Assembly (NCBI RefSeq): GCF_030152825.1
Contig: NZ_JASLIP010000041.1
Coordinates: forward strand, 1-64,000
From: Corynebacterium sp.
GTDB lineage: Bacteria; Actinomycetota; Actinomycetes; Mycobacteriales; Mycobacteriaceae
Direction: 5' to 3'
Length of the DNA: 64,000 nt
Shown: positions 30,900 to 38,576 of the stretch, piece by piece
Layout: every line of letters begins with the position of its first letter
Numbering within the stretch: position 1 is the first letter of the stretch
The notes under the pieces: generated by a model
Database searches by the model: none
What the model saw: the letters and a program-made list of their open reading frames with translations, nothing else
What the model was told of the DNA's origin: nothing
Program-made: the position numbers and the translations under genes

Positions 30900-33561
30900 C
30901 GCTTGGGGAAATTTCGCCTACCGTTTCCGCCGGGTCATCCCGCTGGTCATCATCGCGGCGGTGCTCGCGCTCTTCGCGACCGTGGGCACACAGCTGGACG
31001 ACCGGCTGAGCCAGGAGGGTTGGGACGATCCCGGCTCGCAGTCCACCCGGGCGAAGGAGATCGAGGAGGAGATCTTCGGTCGCGATGACTCGGGCGACGT
31101 GATCCTGCTGGTCACCGGCGATAAACCTCAGTCGGTGACCACCCCGGAGGTCAAGGAATCGCTAACGAAGCAGCTGACCGCCCTGCAGGAGAAGTACCCG
31201 GATAACATCCGCACGATCAATTCCTACTGGGCCAACGGGCCGCGCCAGATGGCAACCCCGGAGGGCGACGCCGCCTTCGCGTCCCTGGCGATGAAGGGCG
31301 AGGACGAGGATGTCCTGAACAACCTGCGCGCCATCGAGGACGACCTGGCGAAGATCGAGGTGCCGGGGTTGAAGACGGAGATCGCGGGTCAGACCGCGGT
31401 GGCCGGCGCGCTGGATTCCGGCATGTCCCGGGACATCTCCCGCGCCGAGATCTACGCCCTGCCGGCGGTCGGCGTGTTGCTGCTCATCGTCTTCGGTGGC
31501 GTGATCGCCGCGCTGATGCCGCTGCTGGTGGGCGTGCTGTCCATCCTCGGCTCCCTGGGCGTACTCTCGCTGCTTGCGGCGACCACGCAGATCAACGTCT
31601 TCGCGATCTCCGTCGTCACCCTGCTGGGCCTGGGCCTGGCGATCGACTACGGCCTGTTCATGGTCTCCCGCTTCCGCGAGGAGCTCGCCGAGGGCAGCGA
31701 CGTCCCCACCGCGGTACGGAATACCACCGCAACGGCGGGTAAGACGGTGGTCTTCTCCGCGGCGATGGTGGCCGTCGCGCTTTCCGGCCTGCTGATCTTC
31801 CCGCAGGCCTTCCTGAAGTCCGTGGCCTTCGGCGCGATGAGCGCGGTCGGCCTGGCTGCGCTGCTCTCCGTGATGGTGCTGCCGAGCATCTTCGGCATGC
31901 TGGGCCACAACATCGATAAGTGGGCGGTGCGCAAGCACAAGACCCGCACCCGCGACGAGCAGATCAACACCATCTGGGGTCGCATCCCGGCCTTCGCGAT
32001 GCGCCACTCCAAGGCCGTGACCTTCCTGCTGGTCGCGCTTCTGCTCGCCCTGACCGCCCCGATGGCCGGCATCAAGTTCGGCGGCATCAACGAGACCTAC
32101 CTGCCGCCGAACGAGACCACCCGCGTGGCGCAGAATAACTTCGACGAGAAGTTCCCGGCCTTCCGCACCGACCCGATCAAGCTCGTCGTTCAGGGCGATC
32201 AGCAGGCGGTGGCCCAGGTCTACCGAGAGGCCAACAACATCACGGGGCTGACCGGTCCGTTCCGCGTCACGCAGCCGACGAAGGACGACACGACGGTGCT
32301 GTCCACCGGTATCGCCGACCGCGACGACTACAAGCGCATCGTCGAGGAGTTGGAGGACCTGAATGCCGAGGGCGCCGAGGTGCTGGTCGCCGGCACCCCG
32401 GCCATGGAGCAGGAGTCCATCCAGGCCCTGTTCGACAAGCTGCCGTGGATGATGCTCTACATCGTGGTGGTCAGTTTCGTTCTCATGGCGCTGGTCTTCG
32501 GCTCGCTGATCATCCCGGCGAAGGCCGTGATCATGAACGTGCTGGGCATCGGCGCGACCCTCGGCGTGCTGACGCTGCTGTTCGTCGACGGCGTGGGCGC
32601 GGACCTGTTCAACTTCACGCCAGGCCCGCTGATGAGCCCGATCCTGGTGCTCATCGTGGCAATCCTCTTTGGCTTGTCCACGGACTACGAGGTCTTCCTG
32701 GTCTCCCGCATGGTGGAGGCCCGCTCCCACGGGGAGAGTACCGACCGTTCGATCCGCTTCGGCGTGGCGAATACCGGCGGGATCATCACCGCCGCCGCCC
32801 TGATCATGATCGTGGTCGCCGGAGCCTTCGGCTTCTCGGACATCGTGATGATGAAGTACATCGCCTACGGCATGATCACGGCCCTGATATTGGACGCGAC
32901 CGTCATCCGCCTGTTGCTGGTTCCCGCTGTGATGCACATGCTGCGCGAGGACAACTGGTGGGCACCCCGCTGGGTGCAGCGGCTGTCCGAGAAGGTTGGG
33001 CACAACGAGCAGCTGGCTGATTCCCCGGTCGCGATGGGCGCGGCCGAGCCGGCGCTGGTGGGTGCTGGCGCACCGGTGGCAGCGGGCGCTGCTGCCACGA
33101 CCGGTGGGGCCGCCACCGTGGCCGCCCCGGAGGTTTCCGGCCAGCGCTCGCCGCTGCCGGAGCCGCTCCCTGAGCCGCACGCCGAAGATGAGCACGAGGA
33201 CGTGGACGTCGACGGTGAGCGCACCGAGGGTGCCGAGTTCGCGGAGGACGTCGAGTCTGCGGACGAGGGCCACGTGGCCTCCGCGGAGGATGCGGACCAC
33301 GTGGACTACGAGGGCGCAGCCGCGGACGTCGATGCTGATGCGGCTGCCGCCGTCGACGTGGAACCCGAAGCGAACGAGGCTGCGAACGACGAGGTAGACG
33401 ACGACGCCGACGTCGAAGCAGACGGCGAGGAAGAATACGAAGCGACTCATGAGCCCGCTGCCGAGCCGGACACCGAGCACTCCGGGCAGCGCGGCCGCAC
33501 CGTGCCCTTCGAGCAACTCATGGCGGAGCTGAAGCGCCGCGAGGAGGGTCGCCAAGACTAG
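30892..33561 (+). CDS. cmpL1: MMPL/RND-family exporter, CmpL1 (MmpL3 homologue)
   Basis: Product of 889 aa with the MmpL plan: TM1, a periplasmic domain, TM2-6, a second periplasmic domain, TM7-12. The proton-relay Asp-Tyr pairs are in LGLAIDYGLFMVSRFREEL and LFGLSTDYEVFLVSRMVEA. After about residue 710 comes a long Ala/Glu/Asp-rich cytoplasmic tail of about 180 residues. It is the expected flippase/exporter of trehalose monomycolate. The ATG at 30892 overlaps the NYN gene and follows CGGAGAA; the longer frame upstream is rejected. The next gene begins at its stop codon (TAGTG), so the operon is tightly coupled. Confidence 0.92.
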   Translation: MFSAWGNFAYRFRRVIPLVIIAAVLALFATVGTQLDDRLSQEGWDDPGSQSTRAKEIEEEIFGRDDSGDVILLVTGDKPQSVTTPEVKESLTKQLTALQEKYPDNIRTINSYWANGPRQMATPEGDAAFASLAMKGEDEDVLNNLRAIEDDLAKIEVPGLKTEIAGQTAVAGALDSGMSRDISRAEIYALPAVGVLLLIVFGGVIAALMPLLVGVLSILGSLGVLSLLAATTQINVFAISVVTLLGLGLAIDYGLFMVSRFREELAEGSDVPTAVRNTTATAGKTVVFSAAMVAVALSGLLIFPQAFLKSVAFGAMSAVGLAALLSVMVLPSIFGMLGHNIDKWAVRKHKTRTRDEQINTIWGRIPAFAMRHSKAVTFLLVALLLALTAPMAGIKFGGINETYLPPNETTRVAQNNFDEKFPAFRTDPIKLVVQGDQQAVAQVYREANNITGLTGPFRVTQPTKDDTTVLSTGIADRDDYKRIVEELEDLNAEGAEVLVAGTPAMEQESIQALFDKLPWMMLYIVVVSFVLMALVFGSLIIPAKAVIMNVLGIGATLGVLTLLFVDGVGADLFNFTPGPLMSPILVLIVAILFGLSTDYEVFLVSRMVEARSHGESTDRSIRFGVANTGGIITAAALIMIVVAGAFGFSDIVMMKYIAYGMITALILDATVIRLLLVPAVMHMLREDNWWAPRWVQRLSEKVGHNEQLADSPVAMGAAEPALVGAGAPVAAGAAATTGGAATVAAPEVSGQRSPLPEPLPEPHAEDEHEDVDVDGERTEGAEFAEDVESADEGHVASAEDADHVDYEGAAADVDADAAAAVDVEPEANEAANDEVDDDADVEADGEEEYEATHEPAAEPDTEHSGQRGRTVPFEQLMAELKRREEGRQD

Positions 33562-34682
33562 TGCTCGCCAAGACCTCAGCCTTCCTCCGCTCCCCCCTCA
33601 CCCGGATCGCCATTGCGCTGGCGGTGCTCGCCGCCATCGCGTTCATGGCGCACCGCCACTTCGGCTTCCTGGAAAATGGGTGGGAGGAGCTGAAGGCTGC
33701 CGATAACCGCTGGCTGCTGCTCGCCGCCATGACCGTCCTGCTGTCTATGTTCGCGCAGGCGGAGGTCATGGTCGTGCTGCTGCGCTCGGCGGGGATCAGG
33801 GTCCGGCGGCTCTCAGCCAACGTGCTGGGGCTGGTCGCGAATGCCTGGTCCGCGTCCCTGCCCGGTGGGCCCGCCATCTCCGTGGCGATGATCTTCCGGG
33901 AGCAGCTGAAGTGGGGCGCGACCCCGGTGATCGCCAGCTGGTACATGGTCTTCTCCGGCCTGCTCGCGGGCGCGGGCATGGCACTGCTGGGCATCGGCTC
34001 GGTCTTCTTCCTCGGGCTGAAGGTCAACCCACTCACGTTGGCTGTCTCGCTTGTGGTGTTGGTGGTGTTGGCGTCCCTAACGAATTGGGCCGCCCGCAAC
34101 CCCAAGAAGGTGGAGGACTGGCTGATCGCCCGGCTGCGGGGTTTCAACCGCTGGCGCAAGAAGCCGGAGGATCGGCACGTGGAGCAGCTGGCGGGCTTCT
34201 CCGAGCAGCTCGCGACCGTGGAGCTGCCGCTGCCGAAGCTCGCGTTGGCGATCAACTGGTCCATGCTGAACTGGATCCTGGAGATTATCTGCCTGCTGGC
34301 CTGCACCTACGCCGTGGGGGCTAAGGCGCCGATCGCCGGGGTGGTGCTGAGCTTCATCTCCGCCAAGCTGGTCGGGCAGGCACAGATCACCCCGGGAGGG
34401 CTGGGGCCGGTGGACATCGTGCTGACCAGCACCCTGGTCGCGGTTGCGGGGCTGACCTCCGGGCAGGCCTTCGCCGCCGTGATTGTCTTCCGCATGTTTA
34501 GCTTCGTGGGCCTCGTGGGGTTGGGCTGGATCATCTTCCTCGTGGCAAAGTTGCCCAACCCCCGCGAGCTGGCACCAGCTACTGAGGCGGAGGCACCGAA
34601 GCCAGACGCCGAGCCCGTCACGGGTACGGGCTCGGCGACCTCCCCCGTAGTGCCCAAGAACCCCGGACCCACCTCCCGCTAA
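33561..34682 (+). CDS. LPG synthase TM-region / flippase-like membrane protein (UPF0104)
   Basis: Product of 373 aa with about seven or eight membrane helices and the family signature PGGPAISVAMIFREQL and QITPGGLGPVDIVLTSTLVAVAG (around residue 275). This fold is related to the flippase domain of MprF and to AglD-like proteins; no aminoacyl-transferase domain is present, so a lipid-flipping or transport role is more likely than LPG synthesis. The GTG start overlaps the cmpL1 stop by 1 nt. Rv0204c lies near mmpL3 in M. tuberculosis, so partnership with the exporter is plausible. Confidence 0.85.
   Translation: MLAKTSAFLRSPLTRIAIALAVLAAIAFMAHRHFGFLENGWEELKAADNRWLLLAAMTVLLSMFAQAEVMVVLLRSAGIRVRRLSANVLGLVANAWSASLPGGPAISVAMIFREQLKWGATPVIASWYMVFSGLLAGAGMALLGIGSVFFLGLKVNPLTLAVSLVVLVVLASLTNWAARNPKKVEDWLIARLRGFNRWRKKPEDRHVEQLAGFSEQLATVELPLPKLALAINWSMLNWILEIICLLACTYAVGAKAPIAGVVLSFISAKLVGQAQITPGGLGPVDIVLTSTLVAVAGLTSGQAFAAVIVFRMFSFVGLVGLGWIIFLVAKLPNPRELAPATEAEAPKPDAEPVTGTGSATSPVVPKNPGPTSR
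34608..34636 (+). repeat. Perfect inverted repeat in the 3' end of the flippase-like gene
   Basis: GCCGAGCCCGT / ACGGGCTCGGC with a 7-nt loop, inside the proline-rich C-terminal codons. There is no T-tract, so it is more a transcript-stabilising or attenuating hairpin than a clear terminator. Confidence 0.5.
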
Positions 34683-34691
34683 GCTGAGGGC

Positions 34692-35108
34692 ATGTCTACT
34701 ACCCCGCACAACGCTTCTGCCCCCGCCACCCCGGCGCCAACCTCCGGCGCTCTTGCGCCCGTGCTGGATCTTCTGGCACTGCTGATCTTCGCACTGCTCG
34801 CGCGCCTGGCCCACGACGACGGCTCGGGCTTCAGCGTCCTGCGTTGGCTGGATACCGCCTGGCCCTTCATGCTGGGGGCCGTGATCGTCTGGGGCATCCT
34901 GCTTGCCACGGGGGCTCGCGCCGCTGGCCAGGCGCTGCGCACCGGGGTCTTCGTATGGCTGGGCGGCCTCGTCGTTGGCCTCGGCATCTGGGGCATCCGC
35001 CATGCGGCGATCCCCCACTGGTCCTTCATCCTGGTGGCCACTGTGATGTCCGCGCTGCTGCTCTTCGGCTGGCGCGGGATCGCCCAGCGCAGGGCGCGAA
35101 AGAGCTAA
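34692..35108 (+). CDS. DUF3054 integral membrane protein
   Basis: Product of 138 aa with four hydrophobic segments and the DUF3054 features LARLAHDDGSG, AWPFMLGAVIVWGI and the final basic RGIAQRRARKS. It starts 9 nt after the preceding stop codon, with GAGGG just upstream; a TAAGCT -10-like box 6 nt before the ATG overlaps that stop codon and could give an extra leaderless transcript. Function unknown. Confidence 0.82.
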   Translation: MSTTPHNASAPATPAPTSGALAPVLDLLALLIFALLARLAHDDGSGFSVLRWLDTAWPFMLGAVIVWGILLATGARAAGQALRTGVFVWLGGLVVGLGIWGIRHAAIPHWSFILVATVMSALLLFGWRGIAQRRARKS

Positions 35109-35193
35109 AACTCCCCGCCGCTCTCAATTTTTTCGGGGAAATTTTCTCGAAGTTCGCACGAAACTTAGTTTTGCGCGCCTAGGGTTCTATGAC

Positions 35194-35763
35194 ATGGGAC
35201 ACACAAGGAAAATTCGATTCGCAGGAATTCTGGGTGTCGGCCTGCTGGCATCCGGCGGAATGGGCGTCGCGATGGCCGAAGGCGGGATCTCCGCCAACTT
35301 GGCGCTGTCCAACACGATCTTCAACATGGACGTCGGCGGTCTGGACGCGGACGGATTCTCGCTCTTCGTCGATTCCGACAAGCTGGCCACCGGCGAGGAG
35401 ACGGTCTCCCGCATCAAGATGTCCAAGGCCCGCGTGTCTGACGTGTGCATGTCCGCACCAGTCAAGGTGCCGGGTATTGGGGAGAAGAAGTTCCAGATGC
35501 TCGTGCCAGGCCAGAACATGGAAGCCGAGAACATGATCATCGGCGCCCCCGACCTGAGCGGTGGCATGACTCTGGTCAAGCCACAGATCGGCATCGATGC
35601 AAGCCAGGTCGCCGATAACGCCACCCCCGGTGCGTGGGGAATCGCGGCCGAGAAGCTCCTTTCCGATGGGCAGACCATGCGCGCGTCCTCGCTGTCCGCG
35701 GATCAGCTGACCGCGGCGGGAAGCAAGATCACGCTGGAGAATCCAGATGACGCAGAGTGCTAA
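35194..35763 (+). CDS. DUF6230 family secreted protein
   Basis: Product of 189 aa. A signal peptide (KIRFAGILGVGLLASGGMGVAMA) is followed by a beta-rich domain beginning NLALSNTIFNMDVGGLDADGFSLFVD; two cysteines (VCMSAP and the C-terminal DAEC) could form a disulfide. Pairing with a downstream DUF6114 gene is the usual arrangement of this family in actinobacteria. The genes overlap by 17 nt. Only a weak ribosome site (AGGG) precedes the ATG. Function unknown; probably an envelope-exposed partner of the next product. Confidence 0.78.
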   Translation: MGHTRKIRFAGILGVGLLASGGMGVAMAEGGISANLALSNTIFNMDVGGLDADGFSLFVDSDKLATGEETVSRIKMSKARVSDVCMSAPVKVPGIGEKKFQMLVPGQNMEAENMIIGAPDLSGGMTLVKPQIGIDASQVADNATPGAWGIAAEKLLSDGQTMRASSLSADQLTAAGSKITLENPDDAEC

Positions 35764-37165
35764 CGGTGCAGCGGCGGAGGCGGCAGCCACCGACGCGGCG
35801 AGCACCGGTGGCACCCCCGTGACTGAGAACACGGATACCCAGGAGCTGTCGACCACAGCAGATGCGGGAGTAGACGCCACAGCAGGCGAGAATGGAGACG
35901 AGGCCACGGCAAGCCAGCGCCGCTCCGGGTTCGCCCAGGGGCGGCGCAGCCGTCCCTCTTTCGCACAGTGGCGGCGCAGCCGTCCCTTCTTCGCCGGGTT
36001 GATGATGCTGCTGGGCGGGGTCGTGATCCTCACCCCTGCGTACCTCTCGCTGGAGATTTCGAACATCATCATCCAGGTCTCGACGATCTCGGGGGTGTCC
36101 ACCTTCATCATCGGCGCTCTGTTGATCGCCTGCGGGCTGATGACGTGGTTCGGGGGCGGCAGCCGCATCCTCACCGGCGTGGCTGGCATCATCCTGGGCA
36201 TCGTCGCGCTGCCGACGTCCAACTTCGGTGGCTTCGTGCTCGGCACCCTGCTGGCCCTGGTGGGCGGCGCCCTGGCGCTGTCTTGGACAGATTCCTCCAA
36301 GGAGGAGCTCGCCGCGCGGCGGGAGGCCAAGAAGCAGCAGAAGGCGGATCGGGCTGCCACCGAGGCAGGCACGACCTCCGGGGCCAGCAATTCCACTGCT
36401 GTTGCGGTTCTCGCCGCCGTCACCGCGACCGGACTGGCCGCGGGCCTGACTGCCACGGCGGGCGCACCACCGGCGCAGGCGCAGCTGGAACTGCCGAAGT
36501 TCCCGGAGCTGCCGGGCGTCCCCAAGAACCCTGGGGCGGCGAAGCCCCCAGCACAGCAACGGCCTGCCTCGCCCGCGCTGCCGGAAGCCCCAAAGCTCCC
36601 GGATCCTCCGAAGCTGCCGGAAGCTCCCAAACCCCCGGAGATCCCGGAGGAATACGAGATGGATCTCACTCCCCCAGCCCCCATAGAGGGCCTGCGGGGA
36701 ATTCCGGGCACCACCTTCCAGATCACGACCGATTCCACCGCGCTGCTGGGCAATATGAAGCTCTCCTTGATCACGCTGGAGACCCAGCAGGGCCCGAAGC
36801 CGGCACTGCGCATCGACGCGGACAAGGCCGTCCTGCAGAACCTGGCGATGGAGATGCCTGGCCAGTCCGCGGGACCGATCTGGCAGCGCACGGGCCCCGG
36901 TAAGACCAGCGTGCTGAGCGGAAATTTCCACATCATCGTCAGCAAGCTGACCATCACCCCGGAGATCGCCGGGGTGAAGACCATCCCGATCACCATCGAC
37001 GCCTCCTGGGCGCCGGAGGAGATCAAGAAGGAAGCCGCGAAGATGGGGCTCGGCCAGCCCGACGCGCTCTCCGAGAAGCTGCGGATGCTGGACGGCACGA
37101 TGGATGCCTACGTGGTCTCCTCGGACCGCATCGACCTACCCAAAGGCACCTCGCTAGCACCCTAA
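35747..37165 (+). CDS. DUF6114 membrane protein with proline-rich linker and C-terminal DUF6230-like domain
   Basis: Product of 472 aa. An acidic, disordered N-terminus is followed by WRRSRPFFAGLMMLLGGVVILTPAYL, the DUF6114 entry motif, and four membrane helices (about 85-185). A charged loop and another helix then lead to a proline-rich spacer with repeated LPEAPKLP units (about 245-305). The C-terminal 160 residues (GTTFQITTDSTALLGNMKLSLITLE) resemble the beta domain of the upstream DUF6230 protein. The motif RRSRPxFA is duplicated at the start of the membrane domain. It probably anchors a surface module spanning the cell wall; role unknown. Confidence 0.78.
   Translation: MTQSANGAAAEAAATDAASTGGTPVTENTDTQELSTTADAGVDATAGENGDEATASQRRSGFAQGRRSRPSFAQWRRSRPFFAGLMMLLGGVVILTPAYLSLEISNIIIQVSTISGVSTFIIGALLIACGLMTWFGGGSRILTGVAGIILGIVALPTSNFGGFVLGTLLALVGGALALSWTDSSKEELAARREAKKQQKADRAATEAGTTSGASNSTAVAVLAAVTATGLAAGLTATAGAPPAQAQLELPKFPELPGVPKNPGAAKPPAQQRPASPALPEAPKLPDPPKLPEAPKPPEIPEEYEMDLTPPAPIEGLRGIPGTTFQITTDSTALLGNMKLSLITLETQQGPKPALRIDADKAVLQNLAMEMPGQSAGPIWQRTGPGKTSVLSGNFHIIVSKLTITPEIAGVKTIPITIDASWAPEEIKKEAAKMGLGQPDALSEKLRMLDGTMDAYVVSSDRIDLPKGTSLAP
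35940..35986 (+). repeat. Direct repeat of 17 bp, period 30, in the DUF6114 gene
   Basis: GGCGGCGCAGCCGTCCC occurs at 35940-35956 and 35970-35986, encoding the duplicated RRSRP motif. It looks like a small in-frame 30-bp tandem duplication. Confidence 0.8.
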
Positions 37166-37168
37166 GTG

Positions 37169-37174
37169 CATAAT
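37169..37174 (+). promoter_or_regulatory. -10 element for a leaderless MFS transcript
   Basis: CATAAT lies 7 nt before the ATG at 37182, with no Shine-Dalgarno sequence in the 16-bp gap after the DUF6114 stop codon. Confidence 0.45.
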
Positions 37175-37181
37175 TAGTGGC

Positions 37182-38459
37182 ATGAGCCACGCAGAGAATC
37201 ACGCGACGGAGGGCGTTAATCCAGAAACGACGGCGTCGGCCGCCCGAGAGGTGGCGGCCGACGCCGCTGGCGTATCGAGGGGGCTCACACCAACCGATCC
37301 CGGCTACAAGAGGGCCCTGATCGGCGCGCTTTTCGCCGGGTTGGCGTCCTTCAACGCCATGTACGTTACCCAAGCGGTGCTGCCGAGCATCACCGCAGAC
37401 TTTGGCATCAGCCCCACCGTCGCCGCGCTTTCGGTCTCGGCGACGACGGGCGCGCTGGCGCTATCCGTCATCCCCGTCGGCATCCTCTCCGAGCGGCTGG
37501 GGCGCTACCGCATCCTGCAGATCAGCGTCATGGCCGCCACCTTCTTGAGCCTGCTGGTGGCCATCGCCCCGGGGGTCGGCTCGCTGCTGCTCATGCGTGC
37601 CCTGCAGGGCGTGGCTGTGGCCGGCGTCCCCGCAGTGATCATGACCTACCTCGCCGAGGAGATCGATGCCAAACATCTGCCGCGGGTGATGGGCTTCTAT
37701 ATTTCCGGCACGAGCATCGGCGGCCTCTTCGGCCGCCTTATCCCCGGCGCGGTGCTGGAGTTCGCGGACTGGCGCGTCGCGGTGCTGACCTCCGGCGGGG
37801 TCTCCGTCCTCATCGGCCTAGCGATGCTGGTGCTGCTGCCTCCCTCGCAGAACTTCCGGCCAAAGAAGATCACGGTCTCCCACGAGCTCGCCGCCTTCGC
37901 AGGACACTTCCGCTCGCCGGTGCTGCTGGGGCTGTTCGTGCTGCCCTTCCTGCTGATGGGCGCCTTCGTCTCCCTGTACAACTACCTGGGCTTCCACCTG
38001 ATCGGCGAGTACGGGCTGCCAGAGTCCCTGGCCGCCGCGGTCTTCGTCATCTACCTTTCTGGCACCTGGTCCTCCGCCCGGGCGGGTAGGGCCGTGCAGG
38101 CCTACGGGCAGGGCCGGGTACTCACCGTCTCGATGGTGCTGGCGCTGTCCGGTTTGCTGCTGATGTTCATCCCGACGGTCTGGCTCACCGTCACCGGCGC
38201 GCTGCTGTTCACCGCCGCATTCTTTGCCTGCCACTCCGTGGCCAGCGGCTGGGTGAGCGCTGTGGCCAAGAAGGACCGGGCCGAGGCCTCCAGCACCTAT
38301 GTGCTGAGCTACTACCTGGGTTCCTCCCTGCTGGGCGCGCTCTCCGGCCAGTTCTTCAACATCGGCTGGGAGGCGCTGATCGGCTGGCTCACCGGGCTCT
38401 ATGTGCTGGCCCTACTCATCACGCTGTCCGTGCACCGCAAGGCCAAGCAGCAGGCCTAG
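37182..38459 (+). CDS. MFS transporter (YnfM-like, DHA1 type)
   Basis: Product of 425 aa with 12 predicted membrane helices after a 45-residue cytoplasmic leader. The MFS loop 2-3 motif is present as GILSERLGRYRIL, and VLEFADWRVAVLTSGGVSVL marks the helix 5-6 region, as in YnfM-type exporters. The substrate is unknown; drug or metabolite efflux is the usual assumption. It is separated from the DUF6114 gene by 16 bp and may have its own promoter. Confidence 0.85.
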   Translation: MSHAENHATEGVNPETTASAAREVAADAAGVSRGLTPTDPGYKRALIGALFAGLASFNAMYVTQAVLPSITADFGISPTVAALSVSATTGALALSVIPVGILSERLGRYRILQISVMAATFLSLLVAIAPGVGSLLLMRALQGVAVAGVPAVIMTYLAEEIDAKHLPRVMGFYISGTSIGGLFGRLIPGAVLEFADWRVAVLTSGGVSVLIGLAMLVLLPPSQNFRPKKITVSHELAAFAGHFRSPVLLGLFVLPFLLMGAFVSLYNYLGFHLIGEYGLPESLAAAVFVIYLSGTWSSARAGRAVQAYGQGRVLTVSMVLALSGLLLMFIPTVWLTVTGALLFTAAFFACHSVASGWVSAVAKKDRAEASSTYVLSYYLGSSLLGALSGQFFNIGWEALIGWLTGLYVLALLITLSVHRKAKQQA

Positions 38460-38460
38460 C

Positions 38461-38485
38461 CCCGGGAGGCGCGCCGCCTCACGGG
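38461..38485. terminator. Weak hairpin after the MFS gene
   Basis: CCCGGGAGGC pairs with GCCTCACGGG (one mismatch) around GCGCC directly after the MFS stop codon. There is no T-tract. A second small repeat, CCCTAG...CTAGGG (38565-38582), overlaps the stop of the convergent fadD gene. Confidence 0.35.
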
Positions 38486-38576
38486 CACGCGCCGATGCGC
38501 CCCCGGGGGCACGCGCTGCCCTCCCCCAGGCAGCGCACTCCCAAAGCGCGCCTGGACCCCAGCCCCCTAGGGCAGA

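Noticed and set aside
31162..33555. 797-codon minus strand frame opposite cmpL1
   Set aside because: His/Gln/Asp-rich shadow without any recognisable feature; the + strand has the full MMPL architecture.
33561..34682. Lysyl-phosphatidylglycerol synthase
   Set aside because: Only the membrane flippase-like region is present; the catalytic aminoacyltransferase domain is missing.
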